DNA of 64,000 bases from Clytia hemisphaerica. Its lineage: Eukaryota; Cnidaria; Hydrozoa; Leptothecata; Clytiidae. The position numbers and the translations under genes were made by a program. Shown one piece after another: positions 32,246 through 44,174 of this stretch. The notes under the pieces were generated by a model. That model was not told the origin of the DNA, did no database searches, and saw only the letters and a list, made by a program, of their open reading frames with translations. The stretch lies in NCBI GenBank assembly GCA_902728285.1, contig CACVBU010000671.1, positions 1 to 64,000 on the forward strand. Direction: 5' to 3'. Positions within the stretch are counted from its first letter, which is position 1, and every line of letters begins with the position of its first letter.

Positions 32246-32996
32246 CAGACGAAGGCGGACAACTTGTCAAAGCATGTGAAACAATGAGGCTCAACCTAAC
32301 CAATATCAAATTTCAACTCCATCGTGACTTAAAAATTGATTTTGAAGTCTGTCCTGTTGGTGGCCACAACCATCATGGTCGTGTCGAACGAAAGATACAG
32401 GCAGTCAAATCGTCATTGGAGAAATCGATGCACCAAGACCGTCTTTCAATAATCCAATGGGAAACCATTGCTGCTGGTGTCGCCAATTCAATCAACGACA
32501 TGCCCATTGCTGTCCGAAACGTCAAAGGAAACTTTGAGATGGCAGACTTAATCACTCCAAACAGGTTACTACTCTCGGACGAAACAACAACCGTGGACCA
32601 AGTGGAACGTTATCAGTCCAAAATGACTTCGACAAGATGCTAAGAGCAAATCAGAAAATCCACGATGCATGGTTTGACTGCTGGCTAGTCTCCCATGTTC
32701 CTAACCTAATCGAACAACCAAAATGGTTCAAAACCAGCACAAACATGAAAGCTGGTGATATTGTGTTATTCACCAAACAGGACTCGGTCCTATCCTCAAC
32801 ATATCAATACGGAATTGTGAAATCTGTTATCAACGATCGTGACAACAAAGTTCGCAAAGTGGTGGTTAAATACCAGAATGCAAATGAAAATGTTAAACGT
32901 GTCACTACTCGGTCTGTAAGATCTTTAATTCTCATACATGGAATTGATGAACTTGATATTTCAAAAGAACTTTTCAAATGCAATAATTCAATTTAA
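32131..32996 (+). pseudogene. Integrase C-terminal part of the BEL element, out of frame
   Basis: The remaining integrase core is readable in two frames. From about 32131 to 32643 it contains LLTDEGGQLVKACE (second catalytic Asp) and CPVGGHNHHGRVERKIQAVK (catalytic Glu in the RVERK block). From about 32613 to the stop at 32996 it gives the post-integrase segment (MLRANQKIHDAWFDCWL, then a DUF5641-like KAGDIVLF ... QYGIVKSVI). So one frame change is needed between about 32125 and 32160 and another near the AAAA run at 32619-32622. Both look like single-base indels, which fits a recently inactivated copy or assembly error. Programmed frameshifting at two places is unlikely for this family. Confidence 0.8.
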
Positions 32997-33056
32997 CTTG
33001 AGATATTTTTTCAATTCAATTTTTCAAATTAGTTTATTATTTATTTGTGGGGGGAG

Positions 33057-34481
33057 TGTCACAGCATCAGCTGCAGTTTTCAGTTTTTTGTCTTTCTGGC
33101 CTTTTCAGTTTTTTCTGTGTTTTGCCCTTTTTGGCCATTTTTTCTGTCTGGTCTGTGTTTTGTTCTCTGTTTTTGCATTTTTGGGATTTTCAGTGCTTTT
33201 GGACATTTTCAGTTAATTTATGTTAATTTATGTCAATTTATTCAATAAATTTCAAATAGTATATGTCAACTTTGCTTTATTCTGCATTTTTCATTTATAA
33301 ATTTTTGGTCTGTATTTTATACACAAGTTGATAAATAGCAGTGCCATTCTCAGTTTTGCATTCATTCCAAAAGGAGCACTTGAAGGGTGAACATCAATTT
33401 TTCAACATTTCAACTTTCAACAAGACTTAGTCATTCAATTCAAATATGACTTAGTTACACACTTTTCACACAGTTTTCATACCCAGGCTAGCTGGTAAGT
33501 TTTGCTTTTTCTTTTCAGTGTTTGCTTTTCCTGTCTGCCATTTTGCCTGGGTGTTGCCTTTTTGCACTGCTAGGACTTAGCCATTTCAACTTATATTTTT
33601 CTTCAACTTAAACTTTTTACATAGACACTTCAATTATAACTTCAAATTCAATATTCTCAATGCAATTAAATTAGACTTCAATTTATTTTCAACTTAGATA
33701 TTTTTGTAAGACTTAAAGTCTATTCACGATAAGTGTGCACTCTTTTTTCATTTACCTATAACTTTTGAATGAATTCTTCAATATTTATAAATTTGGTCTC
33801 ATTGGAAAGATATTAGTGAGTGGAACAATTTGAAATAAAAAAATCTTTAAAAAAATCCTAAAAATGAAGATGAAAATTAAGAAGAAAAAAATGAAGATCT
33901 TGTAGAAAAATGCTATAACTATCATTTTCACTGAAGTGAATTCTCGATCATCGAATGTCATCACTGTGAAAAAATTTCTCTAAAATAATCATTCAGTTGA
34001 AAGATATCAAACAAAATTATAAGCTGATTGAAGTCTAAAAACGCTGATTTCTGCTGTTTTCTGCTGTTTTTTGGGGTCAATCACTTATCAACTTTGTATC
34101 ATAACTTTATATTGAATAAATATTTTAGTGAAATTTTTTCACAGTGATGACCTCCTAAGATCATAAAATTTCTCCAGTGAAAATGAAAGTTATAGCACTT
34201 CTCTACAAGATCTTCATTTTTTTCTTATTCATTTTCATCTTCAATTTCAGAATTTTTTTAAAGATTTTTTTATTTCAAATTGTTTCACTCGTTAATATCT
34301 TTCCAATGATACCAAATTTATAAAAATTGAAGAATTCATTCAAAAGTTATAGGTAAATGAAAAAAGAGTGCACACTTATCGTGAATAGACTTTAGTTAAT
34401 TTTTTCATTTTAGTTCGAACCATACTTCAATTGTGTTACGAACACAGCCAGTCTCACCCTTCATTTGCCCCTGACCCAACA
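33057..34481 (+). repeat. 3' LTR of the BEL/Pao element (1425 bp, contains a foldback)
   Basis: Matches the 5' LTR at 33057-33379 and again at 34417-34481. The middle 33380-34416 has no counterpart in the 5' LTR. This middle part is an AT-rich 335-bp segment plus a 677-bp foldback (33716-34392). The absence of a target duplication around the 1037-bp block argues that it belongs to the full-length LTR and was lost from the 5' copy. Confidence 0.85.
33716..34392. mobile_element. Foldback element inside the 3' LTR
   Basis: Left end AAGTCTATTCACGATAAGTG, right end inverse ACTTATCGTGAATAGACTT. The arms of roughly 300 bp remain inverted copies (for example tcatttacctataac ... gttataggtaaatga), with a centre near 34055. 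TA lies on both sides. Non-coding. Confidence 0.85.
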
Positions 34482-34486
34482 TAGAG

Positions 34487-35272
34487 TTCACTACAAGAGT
34501 CTTTTGTTAGCTGGATACACTGCAAGGGTGTTTTTGGGGACTGTTGAATTGCAAGTCTGACAGTAAAAATCGAATATATCTTTATAGTTTTGGCTCGCAC
34601 CCATTTTGATTTGCTTTGCACATCGTGTCGACATCTCGGGCTCATTTTTAGGTGGTTTCAGCAAAATAAGATATGAAATCAAACTACACTGTAAGAGTCA
34701 GAAACGTTCGATAAACGTTCGATACTGCTCAAGGGCTGTACTGTAAGGATCTGATTTTGAAAGCCATTTTTTTGGTTGTACATGTCGTTGTTTAGAAATC
34801 GAGTGCCCCCGAGGATAAAACCCGCTGCCATCAAACTACTGATCTTAATCGTTATATGTAACCCTTTAGACCATGGAGCTATGCATGCTCATAATTTCAT
34901 GTATTGTGCATTTTTAATTAGCTCTTTTATCCATTGGTGAAATCTCATTGGCTCATTAAGTGTTATTGTTTCTGACATCGTTGTAAGAAAATATTTATTT
35001 GACTTAAAAAAGGCCTGTAAACTTGGCAATCCTAGGGCAATCCTTCATCAAATGACAAGATTTTTCGATCACTGCTTTCTTTAAAGTGAACTTTATTTCT
35101 TGATACTTTCCTCTAACATTCTCCAGCGACCTTTTGTCAACAAATTGAGTCTGAAATCGTATGTGCTTAGAAAGAACTTTCCATTTTCTAACTTAAGAAA
35201 ATATCTTTTCAAAACAAAATTCAACGGATAACGAAAAAGAACATAAACTTATTTCGGGGAGTTAAGCTTTAT
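34487..35272. other. Spacer after the BEL element
   Basis: No gene. Several words of the type CACTGTAAG(A/G)GT (34517, 34686, 34733) also occur before the element (26364) and, inverted, at 23724-23765. They look like pieces of one older dispersed repeat into which the BEL element inserted. Confidence 0.35.
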
Positions 35273-35276
35273 TTAA

Positions 35277-35799
35277 GGGCTCTGACCATAGTGAATTTTT
35301 CATAATTGCCGTGTTTAAAATGTGTTTTCTGACTGATGTAACCAACAAGACTTTTACTGAACAATAAAAATTTTTTTCGGAAAATTTTTGTAAATGCTTC
35401 TTTGTCTCGAAATCTTCAAAATAGTGGTTTTTCATCAATTTTTCATCTGGACTTTGCTTAAAAAAAACAGTCATAACTTTTGACACATCTTTTTAGAAAA
35501 ATTTTCCGCAAAATTTAAAATAGTTCAATTCTTTGCGGACACAGTTTGAAAAAAGTTTGAAGCAAAAAGGTTAATTACCCATTAAAACTTAGCACTTTTT
35601 ATAAAAGAAGGTGATGCAACATATTATTAACGTCTTTTTAAAGTTCATAACGTCATTTTAGCAATTAAGTTTTTAATTACTCTTACCTGATTAAAAAACA
35701 ATTTATAAAGGCAATTCTTTGTTAAAAGTGTTAAAGAATCTAAAACATAACTTTCATGTTCAGATACTAAAATCAATTTTCTGACTATGGTCAGAGCCC
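35277..35799. mobile_element. piggyBac-type MITE, TTAA target, copy 2
   Basis: TTAA at 35273-35276 and 35800-35803; ends GGGCTCTGACCATAGTGAA and CTATGGTCAGAGCCC, same orientation as copy 1 (22701-23411). It lacks about 190 bp found in copy 1 just after GATGTAACCAACAA. Confidence 0.88.
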
Positions 35800-36314
35800 T
35801 TAATATCGTATATTACAAGTGAGTTCTGCTAAAGAGTCTTATTCCATCGGGCGAGCCTTAGAATTTCTTTTGATACATTTTATAAAAGAAATCAAAAGAC
35901 TTTAACGACCAATTACCAACAAAATCAACTCCTGTTTCCCTTTATACCCCCATGCTTAAGTGATATCATATTGTGGGATTTTATCATTAAGGATGTGGAT
36001 TCACATTAGATTCCGTTACGTTTCAATCAGCTTTGATCTGGTAAGCATCGGTAATTAACACGTAATAGCCAATTAAATAGCTCACAATGTGTTTACTTTA
36101 CTTCCCGTTTTAGAAAGAGACTGCTGAAGCGTGATTTGTCTATATTGTTACATTATTAAAAGTACTTGCTGAAATTTGTAAACAAACTTTATGCAGAGGT
36201 ATAATGAAATATAATGACATTTTGTTTGTATCGAAGTTAATTTGTCCCTCTTTCTTGTGATTTGTGTGTGAAAAAGTCTTTTCTAATAGTAATACTAACT
36301 ATGATATTTCAAAT

Positions 36315-37323
36315 ACACCCCTTTCTCACAGCCCCGGAGAAACTTCTTTCCTCAGTGGAGATAAAAATTCCCATTGAAGTCCCGATGGGAATAGATATTC
36401 TATTGTTCCAAGGTTAAAAAATCCAGTGGGGATGGTTTTGGAGTGCAATTTCTAAGCATTACACGGTGGTCAAAATAGGCTTTTTTATTACCACTTACTT
36501 AATGACTTAAATTCATTAACCTGTTCTTTATCATTCTTATAGCCTTAGAATAATTTTTTTTGCCCTAAATATTTTTCAAACTATTTTCCAAACAAAATCA
36601 AAAAAATTTTTGAAAAAAAAGTCATCACGTGACCGAAAAATACGTCATCAAAATTTAAACGAAAATTTGAAGTTGGTATTATGCTTAAAGCAACATTTCC
36701 AAACGATAGATCTTGACGAGTAGTGCTTAAAAATGGGGTCACTTTTAATTTCAGCTTTTGATTAACTCAAGAAATTTAGAATTAAAGGCATGACCATATA
36801 TGGTAAAAAAACGAATTGCAGAATTTAAACTGTATGTTCCCGATATACTTAAAAGCTGAAAACTGACATGAAGGAAGTTACGGTTAAAAGGAAACTTTCT
36901 ATCTTAAGACTTAGGGAATTAAGGCCTTTAATTTTCTGCTAGGTCTGATTTTTTACCAAAGACGGGGGTAAAAATGAGGGTTTTCCGTTTTTGAAAATCG
37001 GGAAATCGGGAAATCTAAAAATTTTCAAGACAAAAATTTTTCTTTTATTATTTTGAATTTACTTACCAAGTTTGAAGGCATTTTGATGATTCTACAAGGC
37101 TCTGTAAACCTAAACATAATTCGCTGTGTGACGTCACAGGCTTAGTCTATGTGGGCAAAATACAGCTACTTTTTACCACCGTGTTAAATTTCGAATGGGG
37201 ATGAAATTAAAGTCACTCTCCCAGTGGGGCTGAAATTCCAGGTTATTTGCCCACCGGGCACGAAATATTTGCCCAATTTACCAGTGGGGCTAGGGTGTCA
37301 GTGGGTCTGTGACACAGGGGTGT
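36315..37323. mobile_element. ACACCCC-family MITE with 6-bp duplication, hosting another MITE
   Basis: Ends ACACCCCTTTCTCACAGCCCC and GTCTGTGACACAGGGGTGT. TCAAAT is present on both sides (36309-36314 and 37324-37329). Internal phrases such as CCAGTGGGGCTGAAATTCC recur in relatives. A 722-bp element (36462-37183) is nested inside; without it this copy is about 284 bp, the same length as the relative at 42107-42390. Confidence 0.85.
36462..37183. mobile_element. Harbinger-type MITE nested in another MITE
   Basis: Ends CACGGTGGTCAAAATAGGC and TTTTTACCACCGTG. TTA flanks both ends (36459-36461 and 37184-37186), the 3-bp TWA duplication typical of PIF/Harbinger elements. No transposase. Confidence 0.8.
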
Positions 37324-37329
37324 TCAAAT

Positions 37330-38818
37330 ATAACACTTGGTACTTGGTACGTAATGGTTTATTTTTTTTCATCTTAGCGTCGGGCGGGGATCCTCTCTCC
37401 AACATAGGGAAGGCTCGTGAAGTTTCTAATCTGCGAAATTCAGTGAAAGACTTTTCTCAATTCTTAAACCGAGTTTTTGCGCAGTTTTCCTCCAAAAAGA
37501 GATTTTTCTAGCATGAATTCCAATATACTTGGACAACAAACCGGGGGGGGGGGGGCACTGGGTTTGTGGACTGATGGTATGTGTGGGCCAAAAATTGTGG
37601 ACCAACAAACTCTCGTTATCAAATTTCCCGAAGTAAAAAAGGTCGATTTCTATAAGACAGCAACGCTACCTCTCCCTTACATCTCTTGCGCTTGGAAAGA
37701 ATTATGACACAACTTTATTATTTCTGCCTCGCATTTATTCAAATCGGTTCAGTTACGTCTTGTATAGAGGGGTGTTTCTGTATTTCTCGTCCGGCGAAGA
37801 GTGATCCTTTTTTGATTGATTGAGAGTAGGGGATCGGCCGAGGCTTCACCTGGAGGCCTTGAAAACAATCATAGACATTACAACACAGTTTTCACTGAGC
37901 CATTTTGTAACACTACTTTCTAATAGCACTCCATGAAGTTGCTCAAAGTAAATGTGGTATGAAAAAAACCTCGACAAAAAATAAAAATGGAATGATTCTT
38001 TTGATGAATGTGGCACACACAGCATCCTCTTTGTGATGATTGAATTTCAGTTAAAACTTTTCATTGATTGACATAATTTTATGACAATGCACTCACTAAT
38101 TAAGGAGATTTTAGTTTATCAATTCTATTTTTTCTTAATCTCGTTACTCTTGTTGCCATAGTAGAAAGTAATTTTTTATCGCTAAAAATGTTATTCAAAT
38201 GGTAGTTTATGTTTTTTTATCAATTTGAAAGAAAAAGAAAGAATGGAATCTAATTTGTTTTATTGAAGCTCTTAGATGTGGCAAATTTCATTTTTCAGTT
38301 CTGCTTTAGTGTTGCTGATCGAGCTGATATTTTTTGTAACGTTTTCAATGATTGCTTTGCATTGTGCATCGTTCGACATGTTCAGGTTGCTTATATTATA
38401 GTCTCGCGTAGAATGCATGTTGGACGGAGATTATTCATGCTTTCATTCACGAGTGATTTTGTTGATAAAATATAAAACGATTTTGGTTTTGGCGATTGAA
38501 AGGGCTGAAACCCCTCTGATTCTGAATGAAACAAGCTCTCTAGAGGGCCTAGAGTAATTCGAAATGTTGAATTCACTTTCTCCAGGATATCATCATCCGT
38601 TTTATTTCATTCTACCGGGGTAGAGAGGGGGCATATTGGGCACATCATTTTTGTTTGAAAGTCAGAGCCACACCCTTCCCACCCAGTCCATTTATATGCA
38701 GCAGATACCCGGTCCGATGTCTGATCGGGTGGCGTAGAATGCGGACATTCGGGAAATCCGAAACGGGTTTTGTAAATATTTCCCCGATTTTTTTCATTCA
38801 GATTCAAGTAGGTAGAAA
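37330..38818. other. Spacer, no recognised gene
   Basis: Includes a ten-base G run at 37544-37553. Short frames at 37224-37707 overlap the MITE end and the G run and have no domain. 38600-38760 is less AT-rich but has no motif I can assign. Confidence 0.4.
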
Positions 38819-38884
38819 TCGAAAACCAAAATGAACTTAGCATCGTATTCAACATTGGATTCAACATTGGATTCGCCATTCTAG

Positions 38885-40165
38885 CATTGGATTCACTTTA
38901 CCGGACAGTATCTTTTTCGGACAGCATTCTCTGGTATTCAAAACTACAATGGACGTTACCTGTGTCTACTAGCTATCACCTAGTGAAAAAATTAAGTTCA
39001 TACCTCCTTTTCCCTAGGAGGAGTTTAGTGGAAACCACTGCTGATTGTCAGCATTGGATTCAAATTTCCAGCATTGGATTCACTTTACCGGACAGTATCT
39101 TTTTCGGACAGCATTTTTAGATCATCAAAACTACAATGGACGTTACCTGTGTCTATTAGCTATCACCTAATGAAAAAATTAAAATCATACCTCATTTTCC
39201 CTAGGAGGAGTTTAGCGGAAACCACTGGTGATTGACAACAAGAAATTCAAATTTCGACCTTATGCTCGGTAATTATCGGACAACCTTATTCTCGGACAGC
39301 ATTTTCAGGTGTTCAAAACTATAATGGACGGTACCTGTACCTATTAGCTATCATTTAGTGAAAAAACTAAGTTCATACCTCATTTTCCCTAGGAGGAGTT
39401 AAGCGGAAACCACTGGCGATTGACAACAAGAAATTCAAATTTCGACCTTATGCTCGCTTATTATCGGACAACCTTATTCTCGGACAGCATTTTTAGGTGT
39501 TCAAAACTATAATGGACGGTACCTGTACCTATTAACTATCATTTAGTGAAAAAATTAAGTTCATACCTCATTTTCCCTAGGAGGAGTTTAGCGGAAACCA
39601 CTGGCGATTGACAACAAGAAATTCAAATATCGACCTTATGCTCGCTTATTATCGGACAACCTTATTCTCGGACAGCATTTTTAGGTGTTCAAAATTATAA
39701 TGGACGGTACCTGTACCTATTAGCTATCATTTAGTGAAAAAATTAAGTTCATACCTCATTTTCCCTAGGAGGAGTTTAGCGGAAACCACTGGTGATTGAC
39801 AACAAGAAATTTAAATTTCGACCTTATGCTTGCTAATTATCGGACAACCTTATTCTTGGACAGCATTTTTAGGTGTTCAAAACTATAATGGACGGTACCT
39901 GTACCTATTAGCCATCATTTAGTGAAAAAATTAATTTTATACTTCATTTTCCCTTTGAGGAATCAAGCGGAGTAATGCCGATGTCTTTTAGCTATCATTT
40001 AGTGAAAAAATTAAGTTCATTACTCATTTTCCAGAGGAGGAGTTTAGCGGAAACAATAGATGGATCATTGACAACACTAGCTTCAAATTTAGACTTCAGA
40101 CTCGCTAATTATCGGACAATGGATGGTACTTATGTCTATTTAGCTATCATTTCGAGAAAAAATTA
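38885..40165 (+). repeat. Left-arm tandem array, about 188-bp unit
   Basis: Successive ATTGACAACAAGAAATTC words at 39231, 39419, 39607 and 39795 are exactly 188 bp apart. The outer units (38885-39230) carry CAGCATTGGATTCA instead and the innermost (after 39950) are degenerate. Each unit includes TTCCCTAGGAGGAGTTTAG and ATTATCGGACAAC / TTCTCGGACAGC. Confidence 0.9.
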
Positions 40166-40834
40166 ATGAATAAAACTACGGAAGCCCTAAGCGGCCACAA
40201 CGACAACAATTTCTCACAACAATATAAATCACTTACAATACAACAATATTTGAAACTCTTACAGCAATATTTGAAACTCTCACAACAATATCAAAAGTCT
40301 CACAACATTATCAAAGTTCAAAAAGCGTCATTATGAAAAATTGGAAAATCTAACGTGCTCTCTCCCTTATTGATTTTTTACGTTTCATTGATGATGAAAA
40401 AACTTCCGTCTCCGGGCAGGGCCTTAAGTTACTACACCTATGAGGCGCGCCTGCGTGTGTGTAGTTCACGAAGTTGTCCCTACCGTGAGTATCGCAGCTC
40501 GAATAAATATCTCTGAAAACTTGGCCTCTGATACACCCAGGGTAGATTGTCCCCTTGCGATTGAAAAGAAATTAATTGAGCCTCTGGTGTTTAGCTGCAA
40601 AAGTTTCCAATTTCCAGAGAAACCATAATCATAAGCTTTATAGACGGTATGGACCAACTTCTAATGATCAATCAGAAAATACTTACGATCGAATACATAT
40701 ATAAGATAAATGCGGTGTAGTCTCCTCTCACATTCCGTGCATCAGTTGCCATCGGCACTACCGGATGTATTTTACACACGAAAAAGAAACAAAAAAATCA
40801 AATGGTTTTCTTCTCTCTGTCTGATTGGCTAGTT

Positions 40835-41210
40835 CCAATAAATCGCGAAATTTGCGACATTTATTTTCGTGAATTTGACAAAAATCAAGACATAAAACTG
40901 AATAATTTCACACGAAAAAATTGCTTAGACGGACAAATACTTCTTGAATTTGGTGGAAACTTTTGACTTGAATCTTTGACTTCAGACGTTTAAGCAGGCT
41001 AGAAAGTGCCATAAATCTTACATTCTATTTCAAGTTAGAAATTTAATAGATTTTATAACTTGTCAAGAATCTTTCGCAAGCATAAACTTTCGCGAATGGT
41101 CAATTCAATAATTTTCATTTCAAGACATTTACTTTCACGAAAAGGGCTAAAAATTCGCGAAAATTGCGTAGTTCGATCGCGAAAGTTTTTACGCCTAAAG
41201 TAGGTTGGCA
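40835..41210. repeat. CGCGAAA-rich degenerate repeat
   Basis: Several TTTCGCGAA / TTCGCGAAAA words and a right end cgcgaaagtttttacgcctaaagtagg resemble the foldback at 24075-24436. Probably a decayed relative. Confidence 0.4.
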
Positions 41211-42106
41211 TTTTTTGGTATTTTAGCACTTTTTAAGTTCTTACTTTATCTAATCGGGTCTTTCGATTTAGGAGGATTATAATGGCTTCCAGGCTATATT
41301 CTCAGCCTAGTCGGACCATTCACAGGCTAAATTTGGATTTTCAGCCTTAAGTCTCAAACTCAGAGTTAAACATCATGTAAGTTATAAGAGGAAATTACAT
41401 GAATTGATTTGTTTTCTTGTTATAATATATAGATGGTGAAAACGAAGATTGATTCTCAAAACGGATCAAAAAACTGTTTACGGCATTAGATGCCCTTGGA
41501 TGCCGTAGCTTGGCTAATAGACGCAATAGAATCTTCTAATATAAGTCGAAAGAAAATTGCCGAAACATGCGTCAGGGAATTGGCTGTGTATCCAACTAAA
41601 GTTCTTATATTTGTGCGATTTATTGGAACAAAAAGAACCATCGGTGAAATTTTCAGATATTTGGAAAAATCTCTTACATAAAAATAACTGGAAATCGAAA
41701 TTATTCAAAACAATCTTTCATTTGTATATTTCATTTGTATAAAAATTACAACAGTACTTTTCAATTTTATATCTAAAACATTGAATATTGAAAAGCGTAT
41801 TTCTCTTTTTTAGGGTAGAAAATAAGCTTACTTCCAAGGATTCGATTTATAGTACAATGTCCTATCAAGTGTCTTGGTTAATACTACGTGTTTTAACATG
41901 AGATTAAGGAGCTGAGGATATGAGGATCCAAAAGCTTTTGAATGGTCCGACAAGGCTGAGAATATATTCTGGAAACCATTTACTCCTCCTAAATTGAAAT
42001 ATCCGATTGAATAAAGTAGAAAGCCTGAAAATGTCATTCTCGCTAGAACATTAAATTCCAAACGCTAAAATACCTAGAAATGCCAACATGTTCTGACCAC
42101 CATTGT

Positions 42107-42390
42107 ACACCCTTGTCTCACACAGCCCCGGTGGAAGTTTTGTTCTCAGTGAGGATGAAAATTTCTATCGAAATCCCAATGGGGATTGAAATTCTATTGT
42201 TTGTCAGTCCAAAAGTTCCAGCTGGGATGGCATCGGAGAGTAATTTTTTCCGTTGAATTTCAAGTGGGGATAAAATCAGACTCAATTTCCCAGTGGGGCT
42301 GAAATTATAGGGTATTTTTCCAACGGAGACAAAATTTTGTGCAAATTTTCCAGAGGGGCTGGGGTCCCAGGGGCTGTGTAACACAGTGGT
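42107..42390. mobile_element. ACACCCC-family MITE, short copy
   Basis: Ends ACACCCTTGTCTCACACAGC and GGGGCTGTGTAACACAGTGGT, with internal CCCAGTGGGGCTGAAATT. It lies inside the giant foldback. No exact target duplication. Confidence 0.65.
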
Positions 42391-42659
42391 TTTAAGGTTT
42401 TCAGCATCGCATTGATTACTCATTCACGAAAGTTTTTTCTCAAGAAATAAATAATATTTTCCCTTATAATCTACCTCGAAGCCATCTACCTTTGGCCCAT
42501 GGATCTTTGGATAGCTTTTAGGTTTATGGATATGAAATAAGTCCGGTTTGGGTTTTATCCTCAAACGAAAAATCTGAGGACAAAAAACAAACAGATAAAA
42601 CTCAACAAATCGCGAGTTTTTTTTTTCTTGCGAAATTTGGAAGCTCTATTCGCCAAATC

Positions 42660-43035
42660 TTACTTATTACCAAAAGGTATATGGCTGTTGATCAAAGTTA
42701 TTGATCTGATTCTTATAAATTAAATGCTTATAAGAAAAATAAATATGCTCATATTATGCGCCATCCATCGTTTACTTTATAAGAGCTAATTACCAAAAAG
42801 TATATGGCTGTTGATAAAGAGTTATTGATTTTATTCTTATAAAGTAGGTGCTTATAAGAAAAATAAATAAGCTCATATTGTGCGCCGTCTCTTGTTTACG
42901 TTGTAAGAACTACTAACCGAAGGGTATATCACTGTCTATCAAGAGTTATTGATTTGATGCTTATAAAGTAGATGCTTATAAGAAAAAGAAAAATGCTCAT
43001 GTTATGCGCCATCCATTGTTTACTTTGTCAGAACT
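42660..43035. repeat. Tandem repeat, three units of about 123 bp
   Basis: ATTACCAAAAGGTATATGGC-like starts at 42666, 42789 and 42912. Each unit ends with GCGCC(A/G)TC...GTTTAC. Confidence 0.85.
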
Positions 43036-43416
43036 AAAACGTAAAAGTCAATACAAGTCGCAACAAAATAGATAAAACGATAGGTGCGTGCGAGAATTTT
43101 TTAGCCGTGGCGGCCCGCTCAGAATCAAAAGAAACAACATCTTGAACATGAACATGAACATGAATATTTTTCTGGTGAACAAGCCCACTACTTACGTGAA
43201 GCAACAAAAGCCCCTGCGGGACAATTATGCTTTCAAATACAATTTAGTTAAGCAAAGAGGAAAGAAAAATCTTTCAACGGACTCTATCATCGAAAACGGC
43301 AGCAGAACGCCGCCAGAATGTCAAATAATTCATAGTTCATGTCTTTTTCAATATGATCGAAAGAGGGAACTCATCCATACCTTATAATACAGACCTCTTT
43401 TGTACTGGTCTTTAAT

Positions 43417-44134
43417 ACACCCCTTTCTCACAGACTTGGTAAGACTTTTTCAGTCAGTGGGGGTAAGAATATCGGACAGAAAACTCGATTGGGGATCGGT
43501 ATTTCCATTGCTTTGATGACTGGGGATTTAAATTCTATTGTCTTGATGATATGAGCCCTCCCCATTGGGGAATGGGTCCTACTCCTTGCGAAATAGGAAT
43601 TCCTCCTTTTGTAAGTCGGAACACTTAGCCCCCTTCCAGAGACCGCTGGTTCTGTACACACAAGAAACGCATACCATGATGGATAGCGATGACACTCGAA
43701 CTACGCGGGAGAGCATATAGCTCGTCGCAAGCACAGAGCGGGATGAGTGACACCACGCACATCACAATGTCTGGCATATCACCCACACTCTCGTATCAGA
43801 GTAGTGGTACCCGATTCCCATCACAAGGTATGGGTTGACCCGGGCGAGTTGTGTTCATTTGCCAAGTGAACCGTAGTATTAGAGTTGGAATCGCGAAATC
43901 GGACCTCCAAGAGAGTCAAGAGCGATGACCATCATACCACTACGCCTTACATTCCATTGTTTTTAAGTCTGAATATTCAGAAGGGATTGAAAAAGGCATA
44001 ATATTTTAAAGTGATGATTTGCTTATTTCATTGTTTTCAGTAGGGAAGAAAATTGGAGTATATGTTTCCACAGGGGACGATATTTTTGCTAAGTTTACAA
44101 AGGGATCCCGCGGTGGGTCAGTGAGAAAGGGTGT
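43417..44134. mobile_element. ACACCCC-family MITE carrying a SINE-like block
   Basis: Ends ACACCCCTTTCTCACAGAC and GTCAGTGAGAAAGGGTGT; flanks TTTAAT / CTTAAT (43411-43416 and 44135-44140), a 6-bp duplication with one mismatch, as in the copy at 36315. Inside, about 43680-43955 is a tRNA-like block. Confidence 0.75.
43680..43955 (-). mobile_element. Probable tRNA-derived SINE
   Basis: On the minus strand GGCGTAGTGGTATGATGGTC (43946-43927) matches a polymerase III A box. About 45 bp further comes TCGCGATTCCAACTC, a diverged B box. The segment is less AT-rich than its surroundings. It is inserted in the MITE at 43417-44134. Not a functional tRNA: the arms do not pair. Confidence 0.5.
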
Positions 44135-44174
44135 CTTAATCTACAGTTGTTTACATTTGAGTTTAACGCCAATT

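Larger units (their letters stand above)
26391..34481 (+). mobile_element. BEL/Pao LTR retrotransposon, nearly complete, recent
   Basis: TG...CA long terminal repeats at 26391-26777 and 33057-34481 are flanked by the 5-bp duplication TAGAG (26386-26390 and 34482-34486). Between them lies one long gag-pol frame followed by the rest of integrase in two other frames. A polypurine tract (GTGGGGGGAG, 33047-33056) precedes the 3' LTR. The first 322 bp of the two LTRs are identical by eye, and the last 65 differ by one base, so the insertion is young. The order protease - RT - RNase H - integrase, the single long frame and the 5-bp duplication are those of BEL/Pao elements. No tRNA-type primer site beginning TGG is seen just after the 5' LTR. 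Confidence 0.95.

Noticed and set aside
33377-34417. The extra block in the 3' LTR as a spliced intron (ends in TTTTCATTTTAG)
   Set aside because: The left border lacks GT, and reverse transcription would give both LTRs the same structure, so splicing cannot explain a difference between them.
43088-43387. 99-codon plus-strand frame inside the giant foldback
   Set aside because: Contains an AACATG repeat (Asn-Met run) and no domain; no splice context; probably chance.
43680-43955. A functional tRNA gene
   Set aside because: A- and B-box-like words are present, but the cloverleaf arms do not pair and the B box is altered; better explained as a SINE.
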